From assembly GCF_900107275.1 (NCBI RefSeq), contig NZ_FNPI01000001.1, positions 62,001 through 126,000 on the forward strand: DNA of 64,000 bases. The letters are read 5' to 3'. Shown here in pieces: positions 1 through 8,976 of the stretch (its first letter is position 1; each line of letters opens with the position of its first letter). The notes beneath the pieces were generated by a model that made no database searches, was not told the origin of the DNA, and saw only the letters and a program-made list of their open reading frames with translations. Both the position numbers and the translations under genes were made by a program. The DNA is from Evansella caseinilytica. Its GTDB lineage: Bacteria; Bacillota; Bacilli; Bacillales; Salisediminibacteriaceae.

Positions 1-53
1 CGTACAGTTGAAATAGTTGTTTCAGTTTCAATGTGAGCACCTTCTTTTCTTGC

Positions 54-111
54 GGTGCCAGGCACTCTGTATCACAGTAAAGCTGCGCAGAATGACAGAG
101 TGCCTGGCACC
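54..111 (-). terminator. Terminator hairpin downstream of cstA
   Basis: A perfect 17-bp inverted repeat (54-70 against 95-111, core GGTGCCAGGCACTCTGT) lies just past the end of the minus-strand cstA gene. Its arms contain the TGCCAGGCAC core that occurs as a dispersed palindrome in many Bacillaceae. Role as terminator is inferred from position. Confidence 0.6.
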
Positions 112-120
112 TTGCTTTTT

Positions 121-1866
121 TTACATCGCTTTATCCTTCGGCAGTGTTGGTTTTCTCTTTCCAAAAGCAACGATGGCTTCTATTAAAATCCAAAATGCAA
201 AGACGAAAATGACGGCTCCCAGGCCGAAGAGCAGGATATTCAGATCGCTCCCTCCAAAACCAGACCACTCTAACAGGATTTGTCGTGCCATCGCGTACAA
301 TGTCATCACGAGAAGGAATATCATTGGAACAAGGGCCACGAAATAATTCCGGCCTTGCCGTTTCAGCCAAAGTGTTATAAGGAGCAAGGTAATCGCCGCT
401 AAAAGCTGGTTGGATGTACCGAACAGCGGCCAGAGAACATACCCTCCCGAACCAAAGCCTTGCGGGCCTTCAGGCAACAAAACGAGCGCCGCGCTGGCAA
501 CAACGGCAATGGTTGTCGCCACATGTGTTTTGGTGAGCGGCATGACATTGTATTCCTTTCCGAGCTCCGCGATAATATAGCGCATTAAACGCACCGAAGT
601 ATCCAGCGTGGTGGCAGCAAAGCTGACAACGATAACGGCAACAATCGTTGTGGCGATGTCGGCCGGTATCAGCAGCCCGGTAGCCAGTTCCCCGGCACCT
701 TGGACGAAGTTGCCTAAACCGCCTGCATTTGCGGCAGCAAAGCTGTCATAAGCACCGAGAAAATCGCCTTGCGAGCCGAACAACGTGGCTACGGCAATGA
801 TCGATGCCAATGCCAGTAGCCCTTCGCCGACTGCTCCACCATAACCGACAAGACGGGCTTCCGGCTCCCTGTTCAACTGTTTACTCGATGTACCGGAAGC
901 AACGAGTCCGTGAAAGCCGGAAATCGCACCGCAGGCAATTGTTATAAACAGAATCGGAATCCATGGCATATCCGTCGCAGCACTGTTCGTTGCTGGCGCT
1001 GTGATGGCCGGGTTGGAAAAAAATAAACCAAGGTACAAAATCGCCAGGCCGACTACAAGCTGGTGGGAGTTAATGTAATCTCGCGGCTGAAGCAGCTTCC
1101 ACACCGGCAATGTCGAGGCAATATATACGTAAATCATCAAAATAGTAATCCAGACAAAAAAGGAGAAAGCAACACCGTTCAAGCCGAAAGCAACGATTGT
1201 TTCTTCTCCGCCGAAATAACGCGGCAGATCGAGTTGCAAAGCCGGAATCCGGGAGGCGGTGACAGCAGCAATATACATCGTCGCCAGAGCGGCCAAAGAA
1301 GGAAAAAGCATGCCGCCTTTTTTTCTGTAAACGAGATATCCGATCCAGATCGCTAATGGAATCTGAATAAATACGGATAACACGGAAGCCGGGAAGCGAA
1401 TAAACAAGTTTGAAATCACCCAGGCAAAAACGGCATTTACCATAAGAACGAGAATCAGAATGATAAATAAAAATAAAATCTTTGCCCGCTGACCGATGAT
1501 TTTATCGGCTAATGTTCCCACTGATTGGCCCTTGTGCCTCACCGACAGGGCGAGAGCGCCAAAGTCGTGCACGCCGGCGGCAAAAACCGTTCCGAGAACA
1601 ACCCAGACAAATGCAGGCAGCCAGCCCCAATATATGGCGATGGCGGGACCGACAATCGGGGCAGCGCCGGCAACGGATGTGAAATGATGTCCCCACAGCA
1701 CCCATTTGTTTGTCGGGACAAAGTCCACGCCGTCGTTAAATTCATTTGCCGGTGTAACGAAATTCGGGTCAAGCCTGTAAATCCTTTCGGCAACGAACTT
1801 GGAATAGTAGCGATAGCCGAGAAAAAAGATAAACATACCGATCAAAGCCAGAAGAATTGCGTTCAA
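121..1866 (-). CDS. cstA: Carbon starvation protein A (CstA-type peptide/pyruvate transporter)
   Basis: A 581-residue integral membrane protein of the CstA family, which imports peptides or pyruvate when preferred carbon is scarce. The protein is hydrophobic almost throughout, with many membrane segments. It carries family-typical stretches such as NKWVLWGHHFTSVAGAAPI near residue 55 and GPQGFGSGGYVLWPLFGTSN near residue 465. It starts with ATG behind a strong AGGAGGT site. The gene stands alone: a repeat array lies upstream and a hairpin downstream. A cre-like site about 95 bp before the start suggests CcpA repression, in keeping with starvation induction. Length fits the short Bacillus CstA form rather than the about 700-residue YjiY form. 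Confidence 0.93.
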   Translation of the reverse strand: MNAILLALIGMFIFFLGYRYYSKFVAERIYRLDPNFVTPANEFNDGVDFVPTNKWVLWGHHFTSVAGAAPIVGPAIAIYWGWLPAFVWVVLGTVFAAGVHDFGALALSVRHKGQSVGTLADKIIGQRAKILFLFIILILVLMVNAVFAWVISNLFIRFPASVLSVFIQIPLAIWIGYLVYRKKGGMLFPSLAALATMYIAAVTASRIPALQLDLPRYFGGEETIVAFGLNGVAFSFFVWITILMIYVYIASTLPVWKLLQPRDYINSHQLVVGLAILYLGLFFSNPAITAPATNSAATDMPWIPILFITIACGAISGFHGLVASGTSSKQLNREPEARLVGYGGAVGEGLLALASIIAVATLFGSQGDFLGAYDSFAAANAGGLGNFVQGAGELATGLLIPADIATTIVAVIVVSFAATTLDTSVRLMRYIIAELGKEYNVMPLTKTHVATTIAVVASAALVLLPEGPQGFGSGGYVLWPLFGTSNQLLAAITLLLITLWLKRQGRNYFVALVPMIFLLVMTLYAMARQILLEWSGFGGSDLNILLFGLGAVIFVFAFWILIEAIVAFGKRKPTLPKDKAM

Positions 1867-1960
1867 AACGATGACCTCCTGTCTATTATGTAATACAGCT
1901 ATATTATGTCACTTTGTATTAGTAAAGAAAAAATAGCAAAGCGTCCAATTTTCCATAATT

Positions 1961-1974
1961 ATAAAGCGCTTACA
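1961..1974 (-). promoter_or_regulatory. cre-like CcpA operator upstream of cstA
   Basis: Read on the minus strand the site is TGTAAGCGCTTTAT, 13 of 14 positions to the Bacillus cre consensus TGWAANCGNTNWCA. It sits about 95 bp before the cstA start. CcpA control is inferred from the match and from the role of CstA. Confidence 0.6.
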
Positions 1975-2048
1975 TCTTTTCTCTCTGTTTTTCTCCTTGT
2001 ATCGTAATTTTAAAAATAATCTGTCTATTCGTTAGGTATTTCGTGATT

Positions 2049-2900
2049 GTTCAAAAAGAAGCCTAGTCAGGTCGCATTTGTGAGCAACGGCGGAATATCA
2101 CTATCCTCCAATTCCGCTTAAGTACCACTACCACTCACGTCCTGCATCTGTGGTTACTCGATGCAAAAATTTACTCGGTGGAGCCTAGTCAGGTCGCATT
2201 TGTGAGCAACAGCGGAATATCACTATCCTCCAATTCCGCTTAAGTACCACTACCACTCACGTCCTGCATCTGTGGTTACTCTATGCAAAAATTTACTCGG
2301 TGGAGCCTAGTCAGGTCGCATTTGTGAGCAACAGCGGAATATCACTATCCTCCAATTCCGCTTAAGTACCACTACCACTCACGTCCTGCATCTGCGGTTA
2401 CTCGACGCAAAAATTTACTCGGTGGAGCCTAGTCAGGTCGCATTTGTGAGCAACGGCGGAATATCACTATCCTCCAATTCCGCTTAAGTACCACTACCAC
2501 TCACGTCCTGCATCTGCGGTTACTCGATGCAAATTTACTCGATGGAGCGTAGTCAGGTCGCATTTGTGAGCAACAGCGGAATATCACCATCCTCCAATTT
2601 CGCTTAAGTACCACTCACGTCCTGCATCTGTGGTTACTCGATGCAAAAATTTACTCGGTAGAGCGTAGTCAGGTCGCATTTGTGAGCAACGGCGGAATAT
2701 CACTATCCTCCAATTCCGCTTAAGTACCACTCACGTCCTGCATCTGCGGTTACTCGATGCAAATTTACTCGATGGAGCGTAGTCAGGTCGCATTTGTGAG
2801 CAACAGCGGAATGTCGTCATCCTGACTCCAAGAAAACCACTGACAGTTGGCTTGAAAAGAATGCATCGGCTCCGCTCATTGTCTCTTTTTGAACAAACAC
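2049..2900. repeat. Tandem array of 114-122 bp units inside a MITE-like element
   Basis: Seven near-identical units start at 2061, 2183, 2305, 2427, 2547, 2663 and 2777, with periods of 122, 122, 122, 120, 116 and 114 bp. Each unit holds GTCAGGTCGCATTTGTGAGC, a GGCGGAAT segment and CACTCACGTCCTGCATCTG. The block is bounded by GTTCAAAAAG (2049) and its inverse CTTTTTGAACAAACAC (ends 2900), the ends of the dispersed element also seen at 9734-10140 and 62438-62636. One to two copies of the unit sit inside the 9734 element, so this array looks like an internal expansion of the same element. No coding potential seen. Confidence 0.9.
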
Positions 2901-2910
2901 TGTAAAAGGA

Positions 2911-3060
2911 TGTTCAAAAAGTGCGGGAAACAGCGCTGGCGAATCTCATCGTTGCGTTGTTTCTGTGATGCTCACGTACTACCTGTGTGCGCTGCGTTGC
3001 TCGCTCCTGCCGCGCCTCGATCTACTTGTCGCTGTTATGTCCTCCTTTTTAAACAAACAC
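2911..3060. repeat. Second type of MITE-like element (copy 1)
   Basis: About 150 bp bounded by TGTTCAAAAAGTGCGGGAAA and an inverse-type end TTTTTAAACAAACAC. The interior matches, in inverted orientation, the element at 44932-45080 (shared words GCGAATCTCATCGTTGCGTTG-like and GCTGTTATGT). It ends about 170 bp before the Lrp gene. Nothing else is visible between 3061 and 3233 except AT-rich leader. Confidence 0.75.
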
Positions 3061-3233
3061 TTTTAAATAAAATGAACTCAACCAGGGGGCATACCTTCAA
3101 AGAATCAACACGTAATTGGAAATCGCTGGTGTTTACTTCGTTATTTAAATTATGTAGAATGGAATTAAAACTTTAATAAATAATAAGAATTTTACGAATA
3201 AATTAAAAAAGAAAGGGTTGGTGGTTCGTTGCT

Positions 3234-3683
3234 ATGACATTAGATGACATCGACAAGGTGATTCTTAAGGAACTATCCAAGGACGCAAGAATTTCAATGA
3301 AGGATTTGGGGGATATCGTCAATTTGTCCTCCCCTTCCGTAAAAGAGCGAATCAGTAAACTGAAAAAAGAAGGCATTATTAAAAAGTGTACGATAGCTGT
3401 AAACAAAGAGAAGCTTGGATTAAAAATTAGTTGTATCGTAACGATAACGATATCAACGGGAAAATATCATCATTTTATCGAATTCATTGAAAATCATCCG
3501 CAGATTGATTTTTGCTATCGCTCCGCCGGTCAAGTATGCTTTTACATCCTGTTGTCGGTAAGGGAAATCAGCGAAATTGAGCAATTTGTAGATGAAGCTT
3601 CCAAGTACGGAACAGTAAATACAAATCTTGTTTTGTCGCAAGTGAAAACAAAAGGCTACTTAGAATACGCACTGGATGAGTGA
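3234..3683 (+). CDS. Lrp/AsnC family transcriptional regulator
   Basis: A 149-residue regulator with an N-terminal winged helix-turn-helix (residues about 3-55, DIDKVILKELSKDARISMKD...) and a C-terminal RAM ligand-binding domain from about residue 65. Length is normal for the family. The ATG is chosen because no in-frame earlier start has a better site; the ribosome binding site is weak. It converges on the bacilysin operon, ending 272 bp from the end of bacE, so it may be a local regulator, but that link is inference from position only. Proteins of this type sense amino acids. Confidence 0.85.
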   Translation: MTLDDIDKVILKELSKDARISMKDLGDIVNLSSPSVKERISKLKKEGIIKKCTIAVNKEKLGLKISCIVTITISTGKYHHFIEFIENHPQIDFCYRSAGQVCFYILLSVREISEIEQFVDEASKYGTVNTNLVLSQVKTKGYLEYALDE

Positions 3684-3883
3684 ATGGAAACATGGGGAAA
3701 ATCGTCTGTCTAGAATGAAAGAACAGATGCTAAGCAGAAGCTGAGTGGAAAAACAGACAGATGATCGGCAAATTCGAGCTGTCCCATGAAAAAGTGTTTT
3801 TCTTTTGTTGCCGTCGATGTTCTATAAAGTGAACAATTACCTCTTTTTTTTTCAAAAGCTATCGCTCTCCGATGTACTCTGGA

Positions 3884-3925
3884 AATGACCTTTTTCAGAT
3901 GAAGTGATGCTTGAAAAAGGTCATT
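3884..3925. terminator. Inverted repeat between lrp-like gene and bacE
   Basis: A 14-bp inverted repeat, AATGACCTTTTTCA (3884-3897) against TGAAAAAGGTCATT (3912-3925), lies between the convergent lrp-like gene and bacE. There is no clear T-run after either arm, so termination is plausible but not proven. Confidence 0.45.
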
Positions 3926-3955
3926 TCGCAGCTGCGATTTCCGCCAATCAATAGC

Positions 3956-5140
3956 TTAATTACTTAACGCTTTTTTGTCCGCAGGTTGCGTCCGGACTTT
4001 GCTGGTGGCATAAATGTTGTGGATATAGAAGGCTGCCAGCAACAGGATGATGACCAGCAGTAGCGTATGCCTGGATGTATAGTTTATCAGCGTGGAGCCG
4101 AGAGCGAGAAATAATCCGATAAGCGCTTCAGAAATGGCAAAAATTCTGCCTTGGATGTCGGCAGGTGTATGTTCATGAACAAAGGTTTTAGCGATCACTT
4201 CTCCGAACTCCATTGCCATATAAAACAAAATCACCGTTCCGAGGCTGATCAGGAAAGTGCCAGAATGGATGACGACCAGGATGGAAACGAGCGTTGCCAA
4301 AGTAAAGTACAGAATACTTTTTTTCATATGCCCCACATTGGACACGAGCTGTGCGCCAAGAAATCCTCCCACCCCAAGGGCGATGGTCAACAGAAAATTC
4401 CCGATCTCGCCGTCATAAAAGCTTTCGCTGATGACCGGGTAAAAGCTGTAAACGATCCCGCAAAATGTTGCCATGAGCATCATTAAAAAAATCGCATTTC
4501 TTATTTGAATATTATGCTGAATTTCCTGCAGCCCTTTTTTAAAATTCAACAAATAATTTTTCAGGCCGATGCTTTCAATGACTGGTGAATCCACCTTCAT
4601 AAACAGCACCAAAAACGAAGACAGCAGGTATGATAACGCATTTAACAGCACCGCCAGCTTTAAATAATCGAAATACAAAAATACGGCGCCCAAGCTCGCG
4701 CCAAAAATGATGCAGACGGTTGTTGCCTTGGCGAAAATAACGTTCAGCCTTTTGACATCTGAACCCAAACAGGACATCAAGCTTAAGCGCGCGGGATTGA
4801 AAAAAACGCCCATTCCGTAAGAGACAAACAGTAAAAACAAGAACAGCAGCGGGTACTGACCAAGCGGAATAAACAGCACGCCGATGAAAGCCAGACCTCT
4901 GCCGATGTCGGTCCAAAACATGATTTTTCGCCGGTCAATTTTGTCAACCAGCACGCCTAAAAACGGCTGAAAAACCATCGGGATACTGCGGACAACCAAT
5001 ACGCCGGACACAACCCAATAGCTTTCATAATAAGTGGCAATGATCAACACCGCCGGCAGTACACAATAATCTCCGAGAAAGGAAAAAGCCTGGCTGATTA
5101 ACAGCAGCTTTGCGTTTGTATTCAGTGTTTTGGCTTTCAT
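3956..5140 (-). CDS. bacE: BacE, MFS bacilysin exporter / self-protection
   Basis: A 394-residue major facilitator protein with about a dozen hydrophobic segments and the conserved loop GVLVDKIDRRKIMFWTDIGR between segments 2 and 3. Length equals that known for B. subtilis BacE, which exports bacilysin and protects the producer. It is the last gene of the bac operon and overlaps bacD by 4 bp (ATGA), so translation is likely coupled. The identity rests mainly on position after bacD plus family; other MFS drug exporters share the fold. Confidence 0.85.
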   Translation of the reverse strand: MKAKTLNTNAKLLLISQAFSFLGDYCVLPAVLIIATYYESYWVVSGVLVVRSIPMVFQPFLGVLVDKIDRRKIMFWTDIGRGLAFIGVLFIPLGQYPLLFLFLLFVSYGMGVFFNPARLSLMSCLGSDVKRLNVIFAKATTVCIIFGASLGAVFLYFDYLKLAVLLNALSYLLSSFLVLFMKVDSPVIESIGLKNYLLNFKKGLQEIQHNIQIRNAIFLMMLMATFCGIVYSFYPVISESFYDGEIGNFLLTIALGVGGFLGAQLVSNVGHMKKSILYFTLATLVSILVVIHSGTFLISLGTVILFYMAMEFGEVIAKTFVHEHTPADIQGRIFAISEALIGLFLALGSTLINYTSRHTLLLVIILLLAAFYIHNIYATSKVRTQPADKKALSN

Positions 5141-6567
5141 TGAATAACACCATTTAATTTTCTCGCATCATACGCGGAAAGGACAGATTGGCATCTGATC
5201 GTTTGAATCGCTTCCTTCAGCTTGCGGGCATCCTTTGACAGCAAATCAAGCGATGCAACCGGATGGAGGGATTCGAACCCCTTTTCACAGCTCACTTCTG
5301 TACCTGGAGGCAGCTGGCTGAACGAAGTGACCGTCACTTCGCTGCTGATCTCACTTGGAAGCGTAATGTTATTAAAACATATTTTTTTAGCGTCACCGGC
5401 GAGTTGCTCCCTGAAGTCGGAAATATATAAATTAAGATTTGCCGAATATTGTTTTAGATGGTCATTTTCATCAAACGGGAGCTTGGCAGAATAGCCATTG
5501 ATCAAGATGTCTGCCAGCAACGCTGGAAAATTTAAGCCGAGGGATGTATGTGCCTGTGGTACAATGTTCCAGCCCCCGAATCTCGCCGCCGTTTCGATGA
5601 CACCGGTTTTTCTGTCTTTCATCAATTTAATCTCTGTATGGGTGGCGCAATAGTTCAAACCAAGCGCTTCATTTGCTTTTTTGGCGGTATCATAAATGAT
5701 TTCTTTCGCTTCGTGATCAAGGGTGGAAGGAGTGATGTGAGACGTCTCGGTAAAAGGAAAGACTAACGGCGTTTTATCGTTGATGACAATCGGAACATAC
5801 TCGCCATTGACCATTAACCCTTCCACGCTGACATAATCTCCGTAGCCTTCATCGTCGCGCCAGTCTTTTCCGCAGCCTTCAATATATTTTTCCAAGATAT
5901 ATTTTGCTTCAAATGTAACTGATTTTGGGACTGCCAGTTTCTCCAGCGCTTTTTCGGTTGCGAGGAATTTTTCTACCGGATCGCAGTCTTTATCGATGAG
6001 AGTGACACCGAGCGAGCTGGCGAGATAGGTCGGCTTTAAAACAACCGGCAATTTGATTTCTTCAACGGCCTGTTTGAAATCGTCCACGTTGTTCACCCGC
6101 CGGCTTTCGATTGTCGTTAAACCGGCTTGATTAAAGCTTTCCCGCATTAAATTTTTGTCCCGGGCTCTTTTAGCAGCTTCGTAGCCTGCCCCCCGGAGCC
6201 CTAACTCTTCACAAGCCTTCGCCATCGGCACGATGAACAGCTCGTTGTTTGTTGTAATCGCATCGACGGCAAACATTTTAGCGATGTTGATGATATCCAG
6301 GGCTGCTCTGGCTTCCCCTTTGTCGTAATCTCCCGACGCCCAGTAAATCGATTCCGGGTGCTCAAAATCTTCTATCTTGTTGAGGAAATCTGTATCCTTG
6401 ATGACGGCAACCGAGTATTCCTCCATAAATTTGGCGTGCGCTTTGGAAATGGCAAACGGACGCGGGACATAGCTGACGATATGATATTTTTCGGCGACGC
6501 TTCTGTAAAAATGATGCGGCGGGCAGCCGCCTAAATCTGCAATAACCAATATTGTCTGTTTTTTCAA
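5137..6567 (-). CDS. bacD: BacD, L-alanine:anticapsin ligase (ATP-grasp)
   Basis: A 476-residue ATP-grasp dipeptide ligase that joins L-Ala to anticapsin to make bacilysin. The N-terminus KKQTILVIADLGGCPPHHFY, the motifs TTNNELFIVPMAKACE and FTETSHITPS, and the ATP-grasp core (LPVVLKPTYLASSLGVTLI, then THTEIKLM and ETAARFGGWN) are the BacD signature. A longer open frame runs upstream, but the start is TTG at 6567, 7 bases after AGAAAGGAGT, matching the BacD N-terminus. The 194-bp gap from bacC holds a palindromic repeat. It overlaps bacE by 4 bp. Confidence 0.95.
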   Translation of the reverse strand: MKKQTILVIADLGGCPPHHFYRSVAEKYHIVSYVPRPFAISKAHAKFMEEYSVAVIKDTDFLNKIEDFEHPESIYWASGDYDKGEARAALDIINIAKMFAVDAITTNNELFIVPMAKACEELGLRGAGYEAAKRARDKNLMRESFNQAGLTTIESRRVNNVDDFKQAVEEIKLPVVLKPTYLASSLGVTLIDKDCDPVEKFLATEKALEKLAVPKSVTFEAKYILEKYIEGCGKDWRDDEGYGDYVSVEGLMVNGEYVPIVINDKTPLVFPFTETSHITPSTLDHEAKEIIYDTAKKANEALGLNYCATHTEIKLMKDRKTGVIETAARFGGWNIVPQAHTSLGLNFPALLADILINGYSAKLPFDENDHLKQYSANLNLYISDFREQLAGDAKKICFNNITLPSEISSEVTVTSFSQLPPGTEVSCEKGFESLHPVASLDLLSKDARKLKEAIQTIRCQSVLSAYDARKLNGVIQ

Positions 6568-6655
6568 TGGGATGACTCCTTTCTTGTTTGCACATGCTTT
6601 TTTGAAGACGCGTATGATAAGTGGACTCGCAACAGCTAAGCTGAACATCGGGATA

Positions 6656-6682
6656 ATCAGGTGGAGCACTGCTCCACCTGAT
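6656..6682. repeat. Palindromic repeat inside the bac operon
   Basis: A perfect palindrome with 13-bp arms, ATCAGGTGGAGCA (6656-6668) and TGCTCCACCTGAT (6670-6682), sits between bacC and bacD. The same arms preceded by the same CAGC-AAGCTGAAC word recur at 43763-43790, so it is a dispersed element and not a bac-specific signal. In the transcript it would form a strong hairpin without a U-run on the bac strand. Confidence 0.75.
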
Positions 6683-6761
6683 GAAAGGTTAAAGGTGAGT
6701 ACTGAAAAATCATTTATTGACCTCGACCACCCGTCCTCCGCCGAAATATCGGCTGCGGCAA

Positions 6762-7511
6762 TCACACGGCTGTATATCCGCCATCCACCATCAAAGGCGT
6801 GCCAGTGATAAAGGCAGCTTGCTCCGAGGCGAGAAAAAGAATGGCGTTGGCAACATCGCCGGGCTTGCACATTCTGTTTAACGGCACGAGCCTTGCCTTT
6901 TCCCGTTTGATTGCTTCCAGGTTTTCCTCTCCGATGGATTTGTCGGTCATTGGTGTATCGACGATGCTCGGACAAACACAATTGACACTGATGTTGTATT
7001 TCGCATAGTCCGCTGCAAGGGATTTCGTCAGCATCATCACACCGCCTTTCGTCGTGTTGTAGGCGGCGATTCCCGGCCAGGCGACGGTTCCGCTAACAGA
7101 GGAGACGTTAATGATCGAAGACGCTGCGTCTGTCTTCATCATTTGCTGAATGGCATATTTGCTGCATAGAAACATGCTCGTTAAATTCACCTGCAGCAAC
7201 CTGTTCCATTCCGCTGTTTCCATCTGATGAAACGGCGTCGCGATTTCGATCCCCACATTATTCACTAAAATATCGATGGTGCCTGCCAGCGAAAACAATT
7301 GTTTCACCGCGTCCTCGTCCGTGACATCGCTTAAGGCAAATTTGACGTTGAATCCGTCGCCAGTAAGCTTCCGTTCCAGCTCGCTGCCGGCCTGTTCGTC
7401 GATGTCCGCGAAAACCACATTTACACCGTGCTCGGCAAACAATGTAACGGTTGCCAGCCCGATTCCGGATGCACCCCCGGTAATCACTGCGTTCTTATTT
7501 TTTAATGTCAT
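6762..7511 (-). CDS. bacC: BacC, dihydroanticapsin 7-dehydrogenase (SDR)
   Basis: A 249-residue short-chain dehydrogenase that oxidises dihydroanticapsin to anticapsin with NAD. It has the Rossmann motif TGGASGIG (residues 11-18), NNVGIEIATPFHQME, the Ser plus YNTTK catalytic pair and the C-terminal MVDGGYTAV ending that is typical of B. subtilis BacC. It starts 9 bp after bacG ends, with GAGGG before the ATG. Of the two SDR genes in the operon this one, not the next, resembles BacC. The middle NAG is NNV here, a mild change from the usual NNAG. Confidence 0.9.
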   Translation of the reverse strand: MTLKNKNAVITGGASGIGLATVTLFAEHGVNVVFADIDEQAGSELERKLTGDGFNVKFALSDVTDEDAVKQLFSLAGTIDILVNNVGIEIATPFHQMETAEWNRLLQVNLTSMFLCSKYAIQQMMKTDAASSIINVSSVSGTVAWPGIAAYNTTKGGVMMLTKSLAADYAKYNISVNCVCPSIVDTPMTDKSIGEENLEAIKREKARLVPLNRMCKPGDVANAILFLASEQAAFITGTPLMVDGGYTAV

Positions 7512-7520
7512 TTGCCACCC

Positions 7521-8285
7521 TCAAATACTTTTTATTTTTCCGCCGTCAATATTTATCTGCTGACCGGTAATGAACGAAGCATCCGCGGAGCAGAGATAGG
7601 CGGCCAAAGAGCTTATCTCCCGAACAGTTCCCGGCCGCCTCAGCGGAATGTTGCTTAAAACCGCGGCTTCCACTTCGTCGACATCCGCTTCGAGCCGCTG
7701 ACTCAGCCCGGATAACACCGCCTGATATCTGTCGGTGTTGATGTTTCCAGGGTTAATGCAGTTAAACGTTATCTTGTCTTTCGCGTACTCCGCCGCCAAC
7801 GCTTTATTGGCATTGGCTATTGCCGCATTGATGAGGCCGTTGAGAAACATGGACGGCTCCGGCTCCGTCCCAAGCGTTCCGGCGATGCTGATGACCCGCC
7901 CGCAGCCGGACTTTTTTAACAGCGGCAGAAAGGTTTGGATGTTCAATAAATAAGCAAGCAATTTCTCCTCGTACGCGATTATGAAGTCGGCGTGTGTCAA
8001 GCTTTCAAACGGCTTCGGTTCCGCTCCAGGCGCATTGTTGATCAATACATCCAGCTTGGTAGAAACGTCGGTGATTTTGCTGTAAATGTCTGCTCTCGTC
8101 TGTTCTTCGGTGATATCGCCGGCAACGAAAAACAAATTATCGGACTCCTCCGGCAGCTGTTCCTGTAAGTTGATCAATGAGCGGGAGTTGGCAATAACGA
8201 CATACCCTTTTTCCAGCAATGCTTCTGCGACTGCTTTTCCAATTCCTTTGCTCGCTCCTGTAACGACGGCGATTTTATTATTCAT
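7521..8285 (-). CDS. bacG: BacG, NADPH-dependent H2HPP reductase (SDR)
   Basis: A 254-residue short-chain reductase that reduces the conjugated dihydro-hydroxyphenylpyruvate intermediate to its tetrahydro form. It has TGASKGIGKAV near the N-terminus, NNAPGAEP in place of NNAG, and the ending ITGQQINIDGGKIKSI, almost the BacG C-terminus (ITGQQISADGGSMKSI from memory). The canonical Tyr-x3-Lys is missing: INAAIANANKALAAEY occupies that place, as in BacG, which is known to lack it. The ATG at 8285 overlaps bacB by 8 bp; a longer upstream frame is an extension through bacB. In B. subtilis bacG is the last gene; here it is third. Confidence 0.9.
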   Translation of the reverse strand: MNNKIAVVTGASKGIGKAVAEALLEKGYVVIANSRSLINLQEQLPEESDNLFFVAGDITEEQTRADIYSKITDVSTKLDVLINNAPGAEPKPFESLTHADFIIAYEEKLLAYLLNIQTFLPLLKKSGCGRVISIAGTLGTEPEPSMFLNGLINAAIANANKALAAEYAKDKITFNCINPGNINTDRYQAVLSGLSQRLEADVDEVEAAVLSNIPLRRPGTVREISSLAAYLCSADASFITGQQINIDGGKIKSI

Positions 8286-8976
8286 TTGTATCCGCCTTTC
8301 TGGGCTTGTTGTAGCGGGGCGGAAAAAACAGATTGATCGATTTGGAATCCCGTTCATTGTTATTTACGGCGCTGTGTTCTTCTTTTTCTTCACAAAAATA
8401 GACGGTTCCGAACGCCATTTCTTTGCTAAAGCCTTCCACGTTCATCGTGTAGTCTCCGGCGATGCAAATTCCGATTTGTTCATTTTTGTGCTTGTGGCTC
8501 GGCATCGCTCCTCCCAGCTTTGGAATCGAGGCAATCATCAGCTCGAACCAGTCGTTGAAGAAAAATTGCACCGCCATTCCCGGAAGAAGCTCTCTGTTAA
8601 CTTGAGAGTCGAGGAAGCAGCTGTCCCCGTTGACTGTGTAAACTTCGTTTTCCTTGTATCTTAAAATGTCCAAAGCTATCGTTTCTTTACGGTTGACATT
8701 TACTGCCCCATGCATTGTATGGGGCGGAGCGATATACACTGTTTTCTCCGGCGCCATTACTTTCTTCTCGCCGTCGACGTTCATTAACATGCTGCCCTTG
8801 ATCACGATGCCGATCTGAGCCTCTTTGTGGGAATGAAGAGGCATTTCTACACCTGGAGGAATACAAGAAACTTTGACAATCGTGTCGTTTCTTGTATAGA
8901 TCTCCTGTTTGATGCCATTTTCCAATTCGACGTACTCCGGCAGGGGAAAAGGATTTTTCTTTTGCAGCTTAACCAT
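8278..8976 (-). CDS. bacB: BacB, H2HPP isomerase (bicupin)
   Basis: A 232-residue double-cupin enzyme that isomerises the BacA product in the bacilysin pathway. Two metal-binding cupin motifs are visible, MPLHSHKEAQIG near residue 53 and MPSHKHKNEQIG near residue 162. Length matches B. subtilis BacB (about 235). It overlaps bacA by 8 bp and bacG by 8 bp, so the first three genes are translationally coupled. Confidence 0.95.
   Translation of the reverse strand: MVKLQKKNPFPLPEYVELENGIKQEIYTRNDTIVKVSCIPPGVEMPLHSHKEAQIGIVIKGSMLMNVDGEKKVMAPEKTVYIAPPHTMHGAVNVNRKETIALDILRYKENEVYTVNGDSCFLDSQVNRELLPGMAVQFFFNDWFELMIASIPKLGGAMPSHKHKNEQIGICIAGDYTMNVEGFSKEMAFGTVYFCEEKEEHSAVNNNERDSKSINLFFPPRYNKPRKADTNE

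Noticed and set aside
2061-2780. The tandem units looked at first like a CRISPR array
   Set aside because: Units are 114-122 bp, repeated without unique spacers, and no cas gene is near. The unit is also part of a dispersed element.
7521-8285. First SDR gene of the bac operon as bacC
   Set aside because: Its ending (ITGQQINIDGGKIKSI) and lack of the Tyr-x3-Lys motif fit BacG; the other SDR has the BacC-like NNVGIEIATP and MVDGGYTAV.
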